DNA from: Trueperella pyogenes
Lineage (GTDB): Bacteria > Actinomycetota > Actinomycetes > Actinomycetales > Actinomycetaceae
Length of the DNA stretch: 64,000 nt
Direction of reading: 5' to 3'
Assembly (NCBI RefSeq): GCF_900460345.1
Contig: NZ_UHHW01000002.1
Coordinates: forward strand, 248,001-312,000
The position numbers and the translations under genes are program-made. Below are positions 7,438 to 15,645 of the stretch, piece after piece; position 1 is the first letter of the stretch; the number at the start of each line of letters is the position of its first letter. The notes below the pieces were generated by a model. The model had not been told where the DNA came from. It saw only the letters and a program-made list of their open reading frames with translations, and searched no databases.

Positions 7438-9456
7438 ATGACGTCGACAAGCGCACGTTCGATCATCGATAACGTGGGCGGGGCGGGCAATATACGCTCG
7501 CTTACCCACTGTGCAACCCGCTTGCGTTTTGAACTACATGACGCGAGCAAAGTCAATACTGCTGCCCTGGATGCCACCCCCGGCGTGCTCGGGGTGGTGC
7601 CCCAGAGCGGGGATCGCCTGCAGGTCATCTGCGGCGGCGGAGTAGAAACGATGTTTACGGCAATCAACGCCCTCCCCGATATGAAAGGGATTGGTACGCT
7701 GACTGACGCCGAGGTTAAGGCCCAAGCGCGCGCAAAAGCCCGCGGGCGTTTTAGCTGGTTGGACAATTTCTTCGAGTACCTTTCGGATTCCTTCCGCCCG
7801 ATCCTCGGCGTCCTGCTGGGCGCCTCGCTGATCATCGCCACCACCGCGGTGCTCGACGCGCTCGAGATCGTGAACTTCCGTGCCGCCGACAAACCCGCCG
7901 CCTGGGTGTTCGTTGACGCGATGTGGCGCTCGGTGTTCTACTTCCTGCCCATCATGGTCGCCTACAACGCGGCGAAGAAGCTCCGAGTAGACCCCTGGCT
8001 GGGCGCAACGATTATGGCCGCGCTCATGACTCCGGAGTTCATGAAGCTGTCCAAGCCGGAGCTCTTCGCTGACACGTTCTGCACGACGAACGAGACCCTC
8101 GGCACCACCTCCTGCGCTACCACAATCTTTGGCCTGTCGCTGCAGCTGAACGAGTACGGTGGCCAGGTCTTTGTGCCGCTCATCATGGTCGCCGTGTTGG
8201 CCGTGATTTACCACGGTTTGAAGAAGATTTTCCCCGAGTCGATCCAGATGGTGTTCGTCCCCTTCTTCTCGATGTTGATCATGATCCCGGTGACGGCCTT
8301 CCTCATTGGCCCGCTCGGCGTGTGGATGGGCACGGGAATCGGCGCAGGTCTGTCGTGGATGAACACCAACGCGCCTTTCGTGTTCGCGATCATCATCCCG
8401 ATGCTTTACCCATTCCTTGTGCCGCTTGGTCTGCATTGGCCGCTGAACGCGCTCATGCTGATCAACATCCAGACTCTCGGTTACGACTTCATCCAAGGCC
8501 CGATGGGCACCTGGAACTTCGCCTGCTTCGGCGCCACGGCCGGCGTCTTGTTTATTTCGCTGCGCGAGCGTGACGTGCAGATGCGCCAGACGGCCTCGGG
8601 CGCGCTCGCGGCGGGTCTCTTCGGCGGTATTTCGGAGCCTTCGCTGTACGGCATCCACTTGCGCTTCAAGCGCATTTACCCACGTATGCTGCTCGGCTGC
8701 TTTGCCGGTGGATTGACCATCGCCATTCTCTCCGCGCCTTTTGCCGGGGTGCAGACCCACGCGTTTGCCTTCACTTCGCTTTTAACGATCTCCGTGTTCA
8801 AGCCTATGTGGGTGTATGCGATCTCGATTGCGGTGGCCTTCTTTACGGCGATGTTCGCCATCATCCTCACCGATTACCGCACGCCGGAAGAACGTGCGGC
8901 CGCCAAGGCGGCACGTCAGAACGAGTCGGATGAGGCAGTTTCTGCTCCTGACGCCGGCCTGCCTTCCGAGCCTGCACTTGGCTCAGTCGAAACCAACGCT
9001 GTTTTTGCCCCGGTCGCGGGCGAGGCGGTGACGCTCGCCGACGCCGGTGACCCGGTCTTCTCCTCAGGCGCCCTGGGGGTCGGCGTCGCGATCAAACCCG
9101 CGCAGTCACAGATTGTCGCGCCGGTGTCGGGCACGGTGCGAACGGTGGCGAAGACGGGCCACGCCTTTGGTCTCAAGACTGATGACGGGGTTGAAATTCT
9201 CGTCCACGTGGGAATAGATACCGTCAAACTCGATGGGGCAGGATTCGCGGTCGCCGTGGCGAAAGGCCAGCGCGTGGATGTGGGCGACCTGCTCGTCGAG
9301 GTCGATATCGACGCCGTGGCAGCGGCTGGATACGCCCCCACCGTGCTCATGACGGTGACGAATTCGAAGGCGCTCGGCCAGGTCATGCCGGTGAGCGGCA
9401 AGTCGGTCGTCGTCGGCGAGCCGGTAATCACGATCAGTTCGGGCGTGGCAGTGTAA
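7438..9456 (+). CDS. PTS beta-glucoside-type enzyme IIBCA
   Basis: The 672-aa permease-kinase imports and phosphorylates a sugar, with phosphate passed EI-HPr-IIA-IIB. Domains in order: IIB (about 5-85, phospho-Cys in LTHCATRLRF), IIC membrane domain (about 105-470, ending with GGISEPSLYGIH), a linker rich in Ala, Pro and Glu, and IIA of the glucose type (about 520-660, phospho-His in ILVHVGIDTVKLDGAGF). B-C-A order is that of BglF/BglP. ATG 7438 follows AAGAAGGAG. Leader RAT and terminator plus the antiterminator gene 4 bp downstream indicate substrate-induced antitermination. A beta-glucoside substrate is inferred from the family. Confidence 0.9.
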   Translation: MTSTSARSIIDNVGGAGNIRSLTHCATRLRFELHDASKVNTAALDATPGVLGVVPQSGDRLQVICGGGVETMFTAINALPDMKGIGTLTDAEVKAQARAKARGRFSWLDNFFEYLSDSFRPILGVLLGASLIIATTAVLDALEIVNFRAADKPAAWVFVDAMWRSVFYFLPIMVAYNAAKKLRVDPWLGATIMAALMTPEFMKLSKPELFADTFCTTNETLGTTSCATTIFGLSLQLNEYGGQVFVPLIMVAVLAVIYHGLKKIFPESIQMVFVPFFSMLIMIPVTAFLIGPLGVWMGTGIGAGLSWMNTNAPFVFAIIIPMLYPFLVPLGLHWPLNALMLINIQTLGYDFIQGPMGTWNFACFGATAGVLFISLRERDVQMRQTASGALAAGLFGGISEPSLYGIHLRFKRIYPRMLLGCFAGGLTIAILSAPFAGVQTHAFAFTSLLTISVFKPMWVYAISIAVAFFTAMFAIILTDYRTPEERAAAKAARQNESDEAVSAPDAGLPSEPALGSVETNAVFAPVAGEAVTLADAGDPVFSSGALGVGVAIKPAQSQIVAPVSGTVRTVAKTGHAFGLKTDDGVEILVHVGIDTVKLDGAGFAVAVAKGQRVDVGDLLVEVDIDAVAAAGYAPTVLMTVTNSKALGQVMPVSGKSVVVGEPVITISSGVAV

Positions 9457-9460
9457 AACC

Positions 9461-10330
9461 ATGGAGGTCTTGAGAGTTTTCAACAACAACGTGATCCTGG
9501 CCAAAGACGCCGGGCGTGGTGGGAGCGAAGTGATCGTTACTGGTCGCGGAGTCGGCTTCCAGGCCAAGGCCGGAGCGCCAGTGGATCCGGCTAAGGTTGC
9601 GCGCGTCTTCGTGCCATCGGATGGGCGGGATTCAGATCATGTGGCTGAACTTCTTGCCGATATTCCGTTGGAAAACATCACTCTCATGACCGACGTGCTT
9701 GCTGCGTCCGACCTGCCAAAGTCCCTGGCAGGAAGTGCCACCTTGCTCATTGCGCTCGCCGATCACATTGGCTTTGCGATCCGGCGAGCGCAAGAGGGGG
9801 CGTCGGTGGAATATCCGCTGCGCAGTGAGGTCTCGAGTCTGTACTCGGAGGAATTTGCTCAAGCTCAGCACATCCTCGATCTCGTCAATGCCAGTCTTGC
9901 GCAGCGATCACGCATCCAGCTGCCGCAGGGCGAAGCGGTTGCCTTGACCCTGCACCTCGTTAACGCGAGATTTGCCACCGGGGACCTCTCCTTCACGTAC
10001 AGGATGACGGGAGTCTTACAGCAGCTCATCGCGGTGATCGAAGAGTTCTACGGCATCAGTCTCACGTCAGACAACGTCTCTGTCGGCCGATTCATCACCC
10101 ACTTGCGCTACCTTTTTGTCCGTATTCACCAACACAAACAGCTCACTGACGAGCACTCGTCGGTCGGTGCCGCGATCCGCGACGCCGACCCGCAGGCATA
10201 CCGTTGCGCCGGTATGCTCGCCTCCCTGATTGAACTCAGACTCGATCAAGCCCTCACGCAGGACGAAATCGCTTACCTTGCCCTGCACATCTCACGCATT
10301 GCGCACAACGTCCACGCTAAACGGATGTAG
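9461..10330 (+). CDS. BglG/LicT family transcriptional antiterminator 1
   Basis: The 289-aa RNA-binding protein has an N-terminal CAT domain of ~55 residues (EVLRVFNNNVILAKD is the typical start) and two PRD domains (about 70-170 and 175-285). These carry the regulatory histidines in the LADHIGFAI and ALHISRI regions. It would bind the RAT at 7328-7354 and be inhibited by phosphorylation from the IIBCA protein encoded just upstream. ATG 9461 is 4 bp after the IIBCA stop. TTG 9470 behind GGAGG is a less likely start because it would cut the conserved first strand. Confidence 0.9.
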   Translation: MEVLRVFNNNVILAKDAGRGGSEVIVTGRGVGFQAKAGAPVDPAKVARVFVPSDGRDSDHVAELLADIPLENITLMTDVLAASDLPKSLAGSATLLIALADHIGFAIRRAQEGASVEYPLRSEVSSLYSEEFAQAQHILDLVNASLAQRSRIQLPQGEAVALTLHLVNARFATGDLSFTYRMTGVLQQLIAVIEEFYGISLTSDNVSVGRFITHLRYLFVRIHQHKQLTDEHSSVGAAIRDADPQAYRCAGMLASLIELRLDQALTQDEIAYLALHISRIAHNVHAKRM

Positions 10331-10384
10331 CGGCGCCGCCGCAAATAGCGTGCGCGACGTCGCATACCTCGAAAGGAACCCCAA

Positions 10385-10648
10385 ATGATCACTCAGACCG
10401 CTACGATCGCATCCTCGGTTGGACTGCACGCTCGCCCGGCTGCGCTCTTCACCGCAGCCGTGGAGGAGACGGGCTTTGACATCACCATCAGCCTCGACGG
10501 AGAGGAAGCAGATGCTTCTTCGATTCTTGAAGTGATGACCCTCGGCGCCAGCCAGGGCGACATCGTCACCCTCGCCTGTGAGGACGAGGCGGCGGCAGAT
10601 GCCCTGGCCGAACTGGCCGCCATGCTCGAACGAGAAGACGCGGAGTGA
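10385..10648 (+). CDS. ptsH: HPr phosphocarrier protein 1
   Basis: The 87-aa HPr has the active-site His in SVGLHARPAA (around residue 15) and the regulatory Ser region in DASSILEVMTLGAS (around 46). It shuttles phosphate from enzyme I to IIA domains. AAAGGA precedes ATG 10385. The position between the antiterminator and enzyme I genes ties a general PTS component to a sugar-specific operon. A paralog lies at 17779. Confidence 0.92.
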   Translation: MITQTATIASSVGLHARPAALFTAAVEETGFDITISLDGEEADASSILEVMTLGASQGDIVTLACEDEAAADALAELAAMLEREDAE

Positions 10649-10650
10649 CC

Positions 10651-12336
10651 ATGGACCACCAATCTTTGTTCGGTATTGGCGTCAGCGCGGGGTTTGCCGT
10701 TGCTCCGGCGGTGAAAGTCATGCCGGCTCCCAGTTTTGATTCGCGGGAACCGGCTAGCACTGATCCCGCTGCGGACGGCCAGCGCATACGCGAGGCGATG
10801 GCTGCGGTCGCAGAGAGCATGCGGCAACGTGCGACGACGGCGTCGGAATCGGCTCGCCCGATCCTCGAAGCCACCGCGCAGCTGGCCTCCGACCGTGCGC
10901 TGGCGAAAGCCGCGGATAAGAAGCTGAAGGCCGGTGCGGGTGTGACGCGCGCCGTCCACGACGCTGTCGAGGAATACGCGACGTTGCTCGCAAACCTCGG
11001 CGGATACATGGCCGAACGCGTGACGGATCTTTACGATATTCGCGACCGTGCGATCTGCGTCCTGCGCGACCTGCCGATGCCGGGGGTGCCGCAGATCAGC
11101 GAGCCAGTGGTACTCATTGCCAATGATTTGGCGCCCGCTGAGACCGTAGGCCTCGATCCGAGCCTAATTAGCGCGATCGTCACTGAGGGCGGCGGTCCCA
11201 CCAGTCATACCGCTATTCTCGCAGCTCAGCTTGGCATTCCAGCGGTGGTCAAGGTTCCCGGAGCGATGGGGATAGAGCCGGGGGCGTCTGTCGCCGTCGA
11301 TGGCGGCACCGGCGAGGTCATCCTCGCGCCCACAGACGAGGAAGTTGCCAAGCTCAGTGCGCGCGCACGCATGCGCGAGGCGGTGCTCGCCCAGTCGGCG
11401 GGGCCGGGCGCGACGGAGGACGGCTATCCCGTCAGCCTCCTGGCCAACATTGGCACGGCGGCCGACGCCGAATCGGCCGCGGCTCAGGACGTCGAGGGTA
11501 CGGGATTGTTCCGTACCGAATTCCTTTTCCTCGAACGCGAGTCGGCCCCCACCCTCGAAGAGCAGACCGAGACCTATGTTCGCGTGTTGCGGGCTTTTGG
11601 CAGCCGCAAGGTAGTCGTCCGCACGCTCGACGCCGGTGCGGACAAGCCGTTGAGCTTCGCTAATCTCGGTGAGGAAGAAAACCCGGCGCTAGGCCGCCGT
11701 GGATTGCGCCTCTCGATGGCGCGCGAGGACCTCCTCACTACTCAGCTCGACGCGCTGGCCGCCGCATACGAGGCCACCGGGCGTGCGGCTGACCTGCGTG
11801 TTATGGCGCCGATGGTCGCCACGAACGAAGAGACTGCGTGGTTTGTGGAGCGTGCGCGGGAGAGGAATCTGCCCCACGTCGGCATCATGATTGAGGTGCC
11901 AGCGGCGGCCATCCGCGCCAAACAGCTCCTGTCTATCGCGGACTTCGCCTCGCTGGGGACGAATGATCTGTCCCAGTATACGATGGCGGCCGACAGGGTG
12001 CAGGGCGCGCTGTCCGACCTCCTTTCTCCCTGGCAGCCCGCCGTGCTGCACATGATCAAGTTCGCCTGCGACGGCGGTGATGCCACCGGCAAGCCCATCG
12101 GAGTGTGCGGAGAGGCGGGCGGCGATCCGCTTCTGGCACTTGTCCTGGTGGGCTTGGGCGTGAGCTCGCTGTCGATGGCACAGTCCAAGGTGCCGGCCGT
12201 GCGCGCCGCGCTTCGCCTGCATTCCCGGGCAACCTGCCAGCAGATGGCTGCCTATGCCGTGGATGCGCAGACTGCGGCCGATGCGCGAGCCGCGGTCGAA
12301 CAGCTTGCTAACCCCAGGCTGAGGGGGCTGTTGTAG
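10651..12336 (+). CDS. ptsI: PTS enzyme I (phosphoenolpyruvate-protein phosphotransferase)
   Basis: The 561-aa protein autophosphorylates from PEP and phosphorylates HPr. The swivelling domain carries the active His in GGGPTSHTAILA (around 186). The PEP-binding barrel has GLFRTEFLFLERESAPT and, near the C-terminus, GTNDLSQYTMAADR and the catalytic Cys in GVCGEAGGDP. ATG 10651 is chosen because GGAG lies five bases upstream; GTG 10645 would overlap the HPr stop. No second enzyme I is seen in the window, so it probably serves both PTS operons. Confidence 0.93.
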   Translation: MDHQSLFGIGVSAGFAVAPAVKVMPAPSFDSREPASTDPAADGQRIREAMAAVAESMRQRATTASESARPILEATAQLASDRALAKAADKKLKAGAGVTRAVHDAVEEYATLLANLGGYMAERVTDLYDIRDRAICVLRDLPMPGVPQISEPVVLIANDLAPAETVGLDPSLISAIVTEGGGPTSHTAILAAQLGIPAVVKVPGAMGIEPGASVAVDGGTGEVILAPTDEEVAKLSARARMREAVLAQSAGPGATEDGYPVSLLANIGTAADAESAAAQDVEGTGLFRTEFLFLERESAPTLEEQTETYVRVLRAFGSRKVVVRTLDAGADKPLSFANLGEEENPALGRRGLRLSMAREDLLTTQLDALAAAYEATGRAADLRVMAPMVATNEETAWFVERARERNLPHVGIMIEVPAAAIRAKQLLSIADFASLGTNDLSQYTMAADRVQGALSDLLSPWQPAVLHMIKFACDGGDATGKPIGVCGEAGGDPLLALVLVGLGVSSLSMAQSKVPAVRAALRLHSRATCQQMAAYAVDAQTAADARAAVEQLANPRLRGLL

Positions 12337-12339
12337 CAT
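12334..12339 (+). promoter_or_regulatory. Leaderless -10 box of the DUF1648 gene
   Basis: TAGCAT lies six bases before ATG 12346 and overlaps the end of ptsI (TAG stop at 12334). No ribosome binding site is visible. It favours ATG 12346 over GTG 12340. Confidence 0.45.
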
Positions 12340-12345
12340 GTGAGT

Positions 12346-13335
12346 ATGGACATCTCCGGGGCAGCTAAGAAGTCTCCAGCACAGTTCTCGAACGTGGCCA
12401 TCGCCATCGGCTCATTCCTGGCCAGCAGCGCATTTGTCGGGCTGCCGGCTGCTTATGTGTGGATTAACCGCGCGAGTTTTCCTGCCAAGGTGCCAACTCA
12501 TTGGGGGCTTGACGGCTCTGCGAACAATTGGTCTTCCCTCTCGAGCGCCCTGACCATCGATATCCTTCTTGTCATTTGCACTGCCGCCTTGTTCCTGGGC
12601 ATCGGGTACGCCGCGCGCATGCTGGAATCGTTTGCGCCGCTGGCCGTTGGCCTGTCGGCATTCTTCGCCACGCTGACCATCGGAAGCATCTTCGCGGTTG
12701 CACAGGAGATGACGGTTATCGGCCCTGTACTCCTCGCGGCCGTGCTGGCCGGCGGCACGGTGGGCTGGCTAACCCGCCGGCTGTTGCGTCGCCGCATTAG
12801 TGCCAGGCCCGAAGAGAGCGCTACCTTCACCCCGATCGAAGCCGACGGGGAAACAAACCGCGAATGGCATGGCCGAATCCGTGTTAGTCGCGTCCTAGAT
12901 TTCATGGCGGTCGTGGTGTTTATTGCCGCGGTCGTCGTCGGCATTCTCCTTGGCCGGAGCGACCCTTTTGGGGGTATTGCCGTCGGTCTGATTCTCGTCG
13001 GCTTCGGCGTGATACTCGCGAGTTACCGCCAGCGCGTTCACATCACTACCGACGCCGTGACCTGCACTTTCCTTGGCATACGCACGCACGAATTCCCGCT
13101 TGAGCAGATCCTTAGCGCCGGTTGCATCGATATAAACGCCATGGCCGAGTTCGGCGGCGTCGGCTACCGGATTTCCGTTCTGACCAGGCGAGAGGGAATC
13201 GTCGTCGGCTCGGGTCCGTCTCTGATCTTCCAACGCAACCGGCAGCGCGACTTCGTGCTGTGTGTCGATGATTCCTGCGCGGCCGCCCGCGTCCTCGCCC
13301 ACAACCTCCGCGGGGTTGAGCCTGTCCTATGCTAG
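12346..13335 (+). CDS. DUF1648 domain membrane protein
   Basis: The 329-aa membrane protein carries the DUF1648 signature VPTHWGLDGSANNW around residue 50, between TM helices 1 and 2. Further TM segments lie near 70-90, 95-115, 120-140 and 185-225. The C-terminal ~100 residues look like a small beta-rich, PH-like domain. DUF1648 occurs in SdpI-like proteins, but the function here is unknown. It follows ptsI with only 9 bp between, yet has its own leaderless-type promoter. Confidence 0.75.
   Translation: MDISGAAKKSPAQFSNVAIAIGSFLASSAFVGLPAAYVWINRASFPAKVPTHWGLDGSANNWSSLSSALTIDILLVICTAALFLGIGYAARMLESFAPLAVGLSAFFATLTIGSIFAVAQEMTVIGPVLLAAVLAGGTVGWLTRRLLRRRISARPEESATFTPIEADGETNREWHGRIRVSRVLDFMAVVVFIAAVVVGILLGRSDPFGGIAVGLILVGFGVILASYRQRVHITTDAVTCTFLGIRTHEFPLEQILSAGCIDINAMAEFGGVGYRISVLTRREGIVVGSGPSLIFQRNRQRDFVLCVDDSCAAARVLAHNLRGVEPVLC
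13328..13333 (+). promoter_or_regulatory. Leaderless -10 box of the NUDIX gene
   Basis: TATGCT ends six bases before ATG 13340, inside the last codons of the upstream gene. No Shine-Dalgarno sequence. Confidence 0.5.
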
Positions 13336-13339
13336 CGCC

Positions 13340-13954
13340 ATGAACAATCACTGGCTGGAGTGGGCAACCGAGATTCAGGCGATTGCCCAGGCGGGTCTGA
13401 CTTATGGGAGCGATGTTTTTGACCGCGAGCGCTACACGCGCCTGCGCGAGATCGCAGCACAGATCATCGCTGAGCACACCGATCTGCCGATTGAGAAAGT
13501 GGCGGATCTGTTTTGCAACGAGGAGGGCTACCAGACGCCGAAACTGGATACCCGTGCGGTCATCACCTGCGACCAAGCTATTCTGCTCGTGCGTGAAAAC
13601 GACGGCCGATGGGCCATGCCCGGCGGATGGGCCGACGTCGGGCTGACGCTCATCCAGAATGTTGAGAAGGAGACACGGGAAGAAGCCGGGCTCGACGTCG
13701 TCGCCACAAGGGTTCTTGCCATCCACAACCATGCCACTCACAATCATCCGCGCCTGCCGTGGAGCATATGGAAGGTCTTCGTTGCGTGCGAGGTTCGCGG
13801 CGGCCAGTTCGTCGATAACGTGGAGACGACGGCGTCGGGGTACTTTACGCTGGATAATCTGCCCCCGCTTGCCGAGGGCAAGACGACGCGCGCGCAGATT
13901 GAGCTGTGCCTTGCGCTCGCGGCTGATCCTACGCGGCCAGTGGATTTCGATTAG
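13340..13954 (+). CDS. NUDIX hydrolase with N-terminal helical domain
   Basis: The 204-aa protein has an N-terminal ~60-residue Nudix_N-type domain (WLEWATEIQAIAQAGLTYG) and then a NUDIX fold. The Nudix box region reads GGWADVGLTLIQNVEKETRE followed by EAGL, keeping the REXXEE-type metal-binding core. The family hydrolyses nucleoside-diphosphate derivatives, often ADP-sugars. ATG 13340 is 4 bp after the upstream stop and agrees with the leaderless -10 box. The exact substrate cannot be inferred. Confidence 0.85.
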   Translation: MNNHWLEWATEIQAIAQAGLTYGSDVFDRERYTRLREIAAQIIAEHTDLPIEKVADLFCNEEGYQTPKLDTRAVITCDQAILLVRENDGRWAMPGGWADVGLTLIQNVEKETREEAGLDVVATRVLAIHNHATHNHPRLPWSIWKVFVACEVRGGQFVDNVETTASGYFTLDNLPPLAEGKTTRAQIELCLALAADPTRPVDFD

Positions 13955-13990
13955 ACATGCAGCTGGCCCTTGCGAGAAAGCCAGGGTGGA

Positions 13991-14229
13991 TTAAAGCGAG
14001 TCACCTGCGAAGTGTCTCGCTGCTTGGGAGTCTGCCTCCTTTACCCGGTTGCCGAGGATTGTGCTAGCGATGACTGCTACGACGCCGATGCCTATAAAGA
14101 GGCCTGTGAGCAACTCACAGGTTTGAATAACGGCTCTAACGTTAGGGATAACGCGTCAAGACCTGAATATGCGCTTGCTTGATTCTCAAGATGCTTAGCA
14201 AAAGCGACGAATCGGCTGTCTTTCCCCAT
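13991..14229 (-). pseudogene. Small single-TM protein gene, apparently frameshifted
   Basis: ATG 14229 opens a 45-codon frame (MGKDSRFVAFAKHLENQASA...) that hits TAG at 14092-14094. The adjacent frame then encodes a convincing TM helix and charged tail (LLTGLFIGIGVVAVIAST, then GNRVKEADSQAARHFAGDSL) to TAA 13991-13993. A one-base change around 14125-14155 would join them into a ~79-aa single-pass protein. The gene begins 14 bp after the end of the hypothetical gene 14244-14624. Either a decayed gene or two chance frames. Confidence 0.35.
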
Positions 14230-14243
14230 TGTGGCCTAGCTAG

Positions 14244-14624
14244 CTATGCCGGGACGAGGGACAGGCCAGCGTCTTCGAAGAATGCGCCCTCCGCCTCGTC
14301 AGGGCGAGGATCGCCGTCGTAGACAATAACCGTAAATATAACTTCGAATTCGCGGTTACTCTTGTAAGACACCGAGGTCTCGATAATATTCGGGCAAGTT
14401 CCGGAGTTTGCTTCTTGGATCAGCTCGCTTCGAAATCTACGGAAAAATTCAAAGGGCTGGGCGGTAGGCGCAGCGCCGGCACAAAACATGAATATGGGCT
14501 CCACCAGGCCCGTATATGAATCGGTGGCCGGTATTTTCAAAAGAACTGTCGACAGACGCTTGGCAGGTGGGCCAAATTCCCAAAAACTGTCGGCAAATGG
14601 GAAACGTGCCGGCAGCCTAAACAA
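14244..14624 (-). CDS. Hypothetical protein, possibly 5'-truncated
   Basis: The open frame of 126 codons starts from TTG 14622-14624 and follows a TAA a few codons upstream. I do not recognise the protein. It has no obvious signal or TM segment and is rich in Phe and Pro, with an acidic end (DGDPRPDEAEGAFFEDAG). The weak start and the frameshifted neighbour suggest a decaying minus-strand pair between the PTS operons. An overlapping frame upstream has a CxxC-x14-CxxC pattern, perhaps its lost N-terminus. Confidence 0.4.
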   Translation of the reverse strand: MFRLPARFPFADSFWEFGPPAKRLSTVLLKIPATDSYTGLVEPIFMFCAGAAPTAQPFEFFRRFRSELIQEANSGTCPNIIETSVSYKSNREFEVIFTVIVYDGDPRPDEAEGAFFEDAGLSLVPA

Positions 14625-14719
14625 AGCCCGGCCTCGTGTCTCTTAACCCAGAACCGGCAGCTTATGCATTCGATACGCACAAGGCGTGAAAAGTAGTGGC
14701 GTAGGTCGCATTTGGCGAG

Positions 14720-14725
14720 TATGAT
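14720..14725 (+). promoter_or_regulatory. -10 box of PTS operon 2
   Basis: TATGAT lies 13 bp before RAT element 2, so the RAT would be at the very 5' end of the transcript. No good -35 is seen. Confidence 0.5.
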
Positions 14726-14738
14726 GGAAACGTCCACT

Positions 14739-14765
14739 GGGTGTTACTGCGTTGCAGGCATGACC
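14739..14765 (+). promoter_or_regulatory. RAT-like element 2, without an overlapping terminator
   Basis: The segment GGGTGTTACTGCGTTGC continues AGGCATGACC and matches RAT 1 and the LicT consensus, with a perfect CTGC/GCAG stem. Unlike RAT 1, no rho-independent terminator can form between it and the start codon at 14798; the ribosome binding site GAGGAG is at 14787-14792. Confidence 0.7.
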
Positions 14766-14797
14766 GGGCTATCTCTGTCGTTCAATGAGGAGCTTGT

Positions 14798-15625
14798 GTG
14801 TCCCAGTCTGTTGCACACATCGTGCGAGTTCTCAATAACAACGCGGTACTCGTTGCGCGCGATGGTATTGAACTCGTGCTTGCGTCGCGTGGAATTGGGT
14901 ATGGCAAGAAGCCTGGCGACGGCGTGGAAGTTGAATCGGATCAGCGCAAATACGTTGAGACCTCGACTGACAAGGTGGAATTCCTCAAATCACTGGCGTC
15001 TCTCGATCCCGGACTGGCTACCGCGGTCAGCCGGGCAGTTGAGATCGCAACAGAGCTCCTTCCCGATTTGCACCCCTCGATATACGTGGTCCTCGCAGAT
15101 CACCTATCCTTCGCGGTTCAGCGAAGTCGAGCTGGGCACGCTATCGAGAATCAGCTCCTGAACGAAATCCGCGCGACCTTCCCCACGGAATTCGCGGCCG
15201 CAGAAATCATCGTGGCATTCGTCAACTCCAAGTTGGATGTCGACTTGGCTACGGACGAAGCAGGCTATGTCGCTTTGCACTTGAACGCCGCCCGAACGGG
15301 CGTCAGCGTGAAGAAGCCGCTGTCCAAAGCCAATGAGCTCAACCGGCTCCTGGACCAGATCAAAGTTGACCTGGAACTCGACGTCGTGAGCGATGCGCAG
15401 ATGCACGAGCTGTTCACGCACCTGCAACGAGTGATCGATCGGATTGCCAGCGGACATTTCAGAAACAACCAAGCGACCTTCCCCATCGCCCAAGCACTGC
15501 CGCTTGAGATGTCGGTAGCTCGCGCAACATTACGCGCAATTGCCAAGCGACACAACTCCCATGCCCCGGATACCGAAGCGGCACTGCTAGCGGTATTCCT
15601 CCACGGCTGGCGTCAAGGCGTATAG
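14798..15625 (+). CDS. BglG/LicT family transcriptional antiterminator 2
   Basis: The 275-aa protein has a CAT RNA-binding domain (VAHIVRVLNNNAVLVARDG at the start) and two PRDs (about 65-170 and 175-270), including LADHLSFAVQRS and GYVALHLNAAR. GTG 14798 is the start, with GAGGAG five bases upstream. It leads the second PTS operon and should read RAT 2. It is clearly a paralog of the protein at 9461 but with changed CAT residues, so the two may have separate RNA targets. Confidence 0.9.
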   Translation: MSQSVAHIVRVLNNNAVLVARDGIELVLASRGIGYGKKPGDGVEVESDQRKYVETSTDKVEFLKSLASLDPGLATAVSRAVEIATELLPDLHPSIYVVLADHLSFAVQRSRAGHAIENQLLNEIRATFPTEFAAAEIIVAFVNSKLDVDLATDEAGYVALHLNAARTGVSVKKPLSKANELNRLLDQIKVDLELDVVSDAQMHELFTHLQRVIDRIASGHFRNNQATFPIAQALPLEMSVARATLRAIAKRHNSHAPDTEAALLAVFLHGWRQGV

Positions 15626-15645
15626 CGCAAAGAAAGGAAATCCTC

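Noticed and set aside
14537..14737. 66-codon minus-strand frame with CxxC-x14-CxxC, zinc-ribbon-like
   Set aside because: No convincing start, overlaps the PTS operon 2 promoter region and the next frame; kept only as a comment on the decayed pair.
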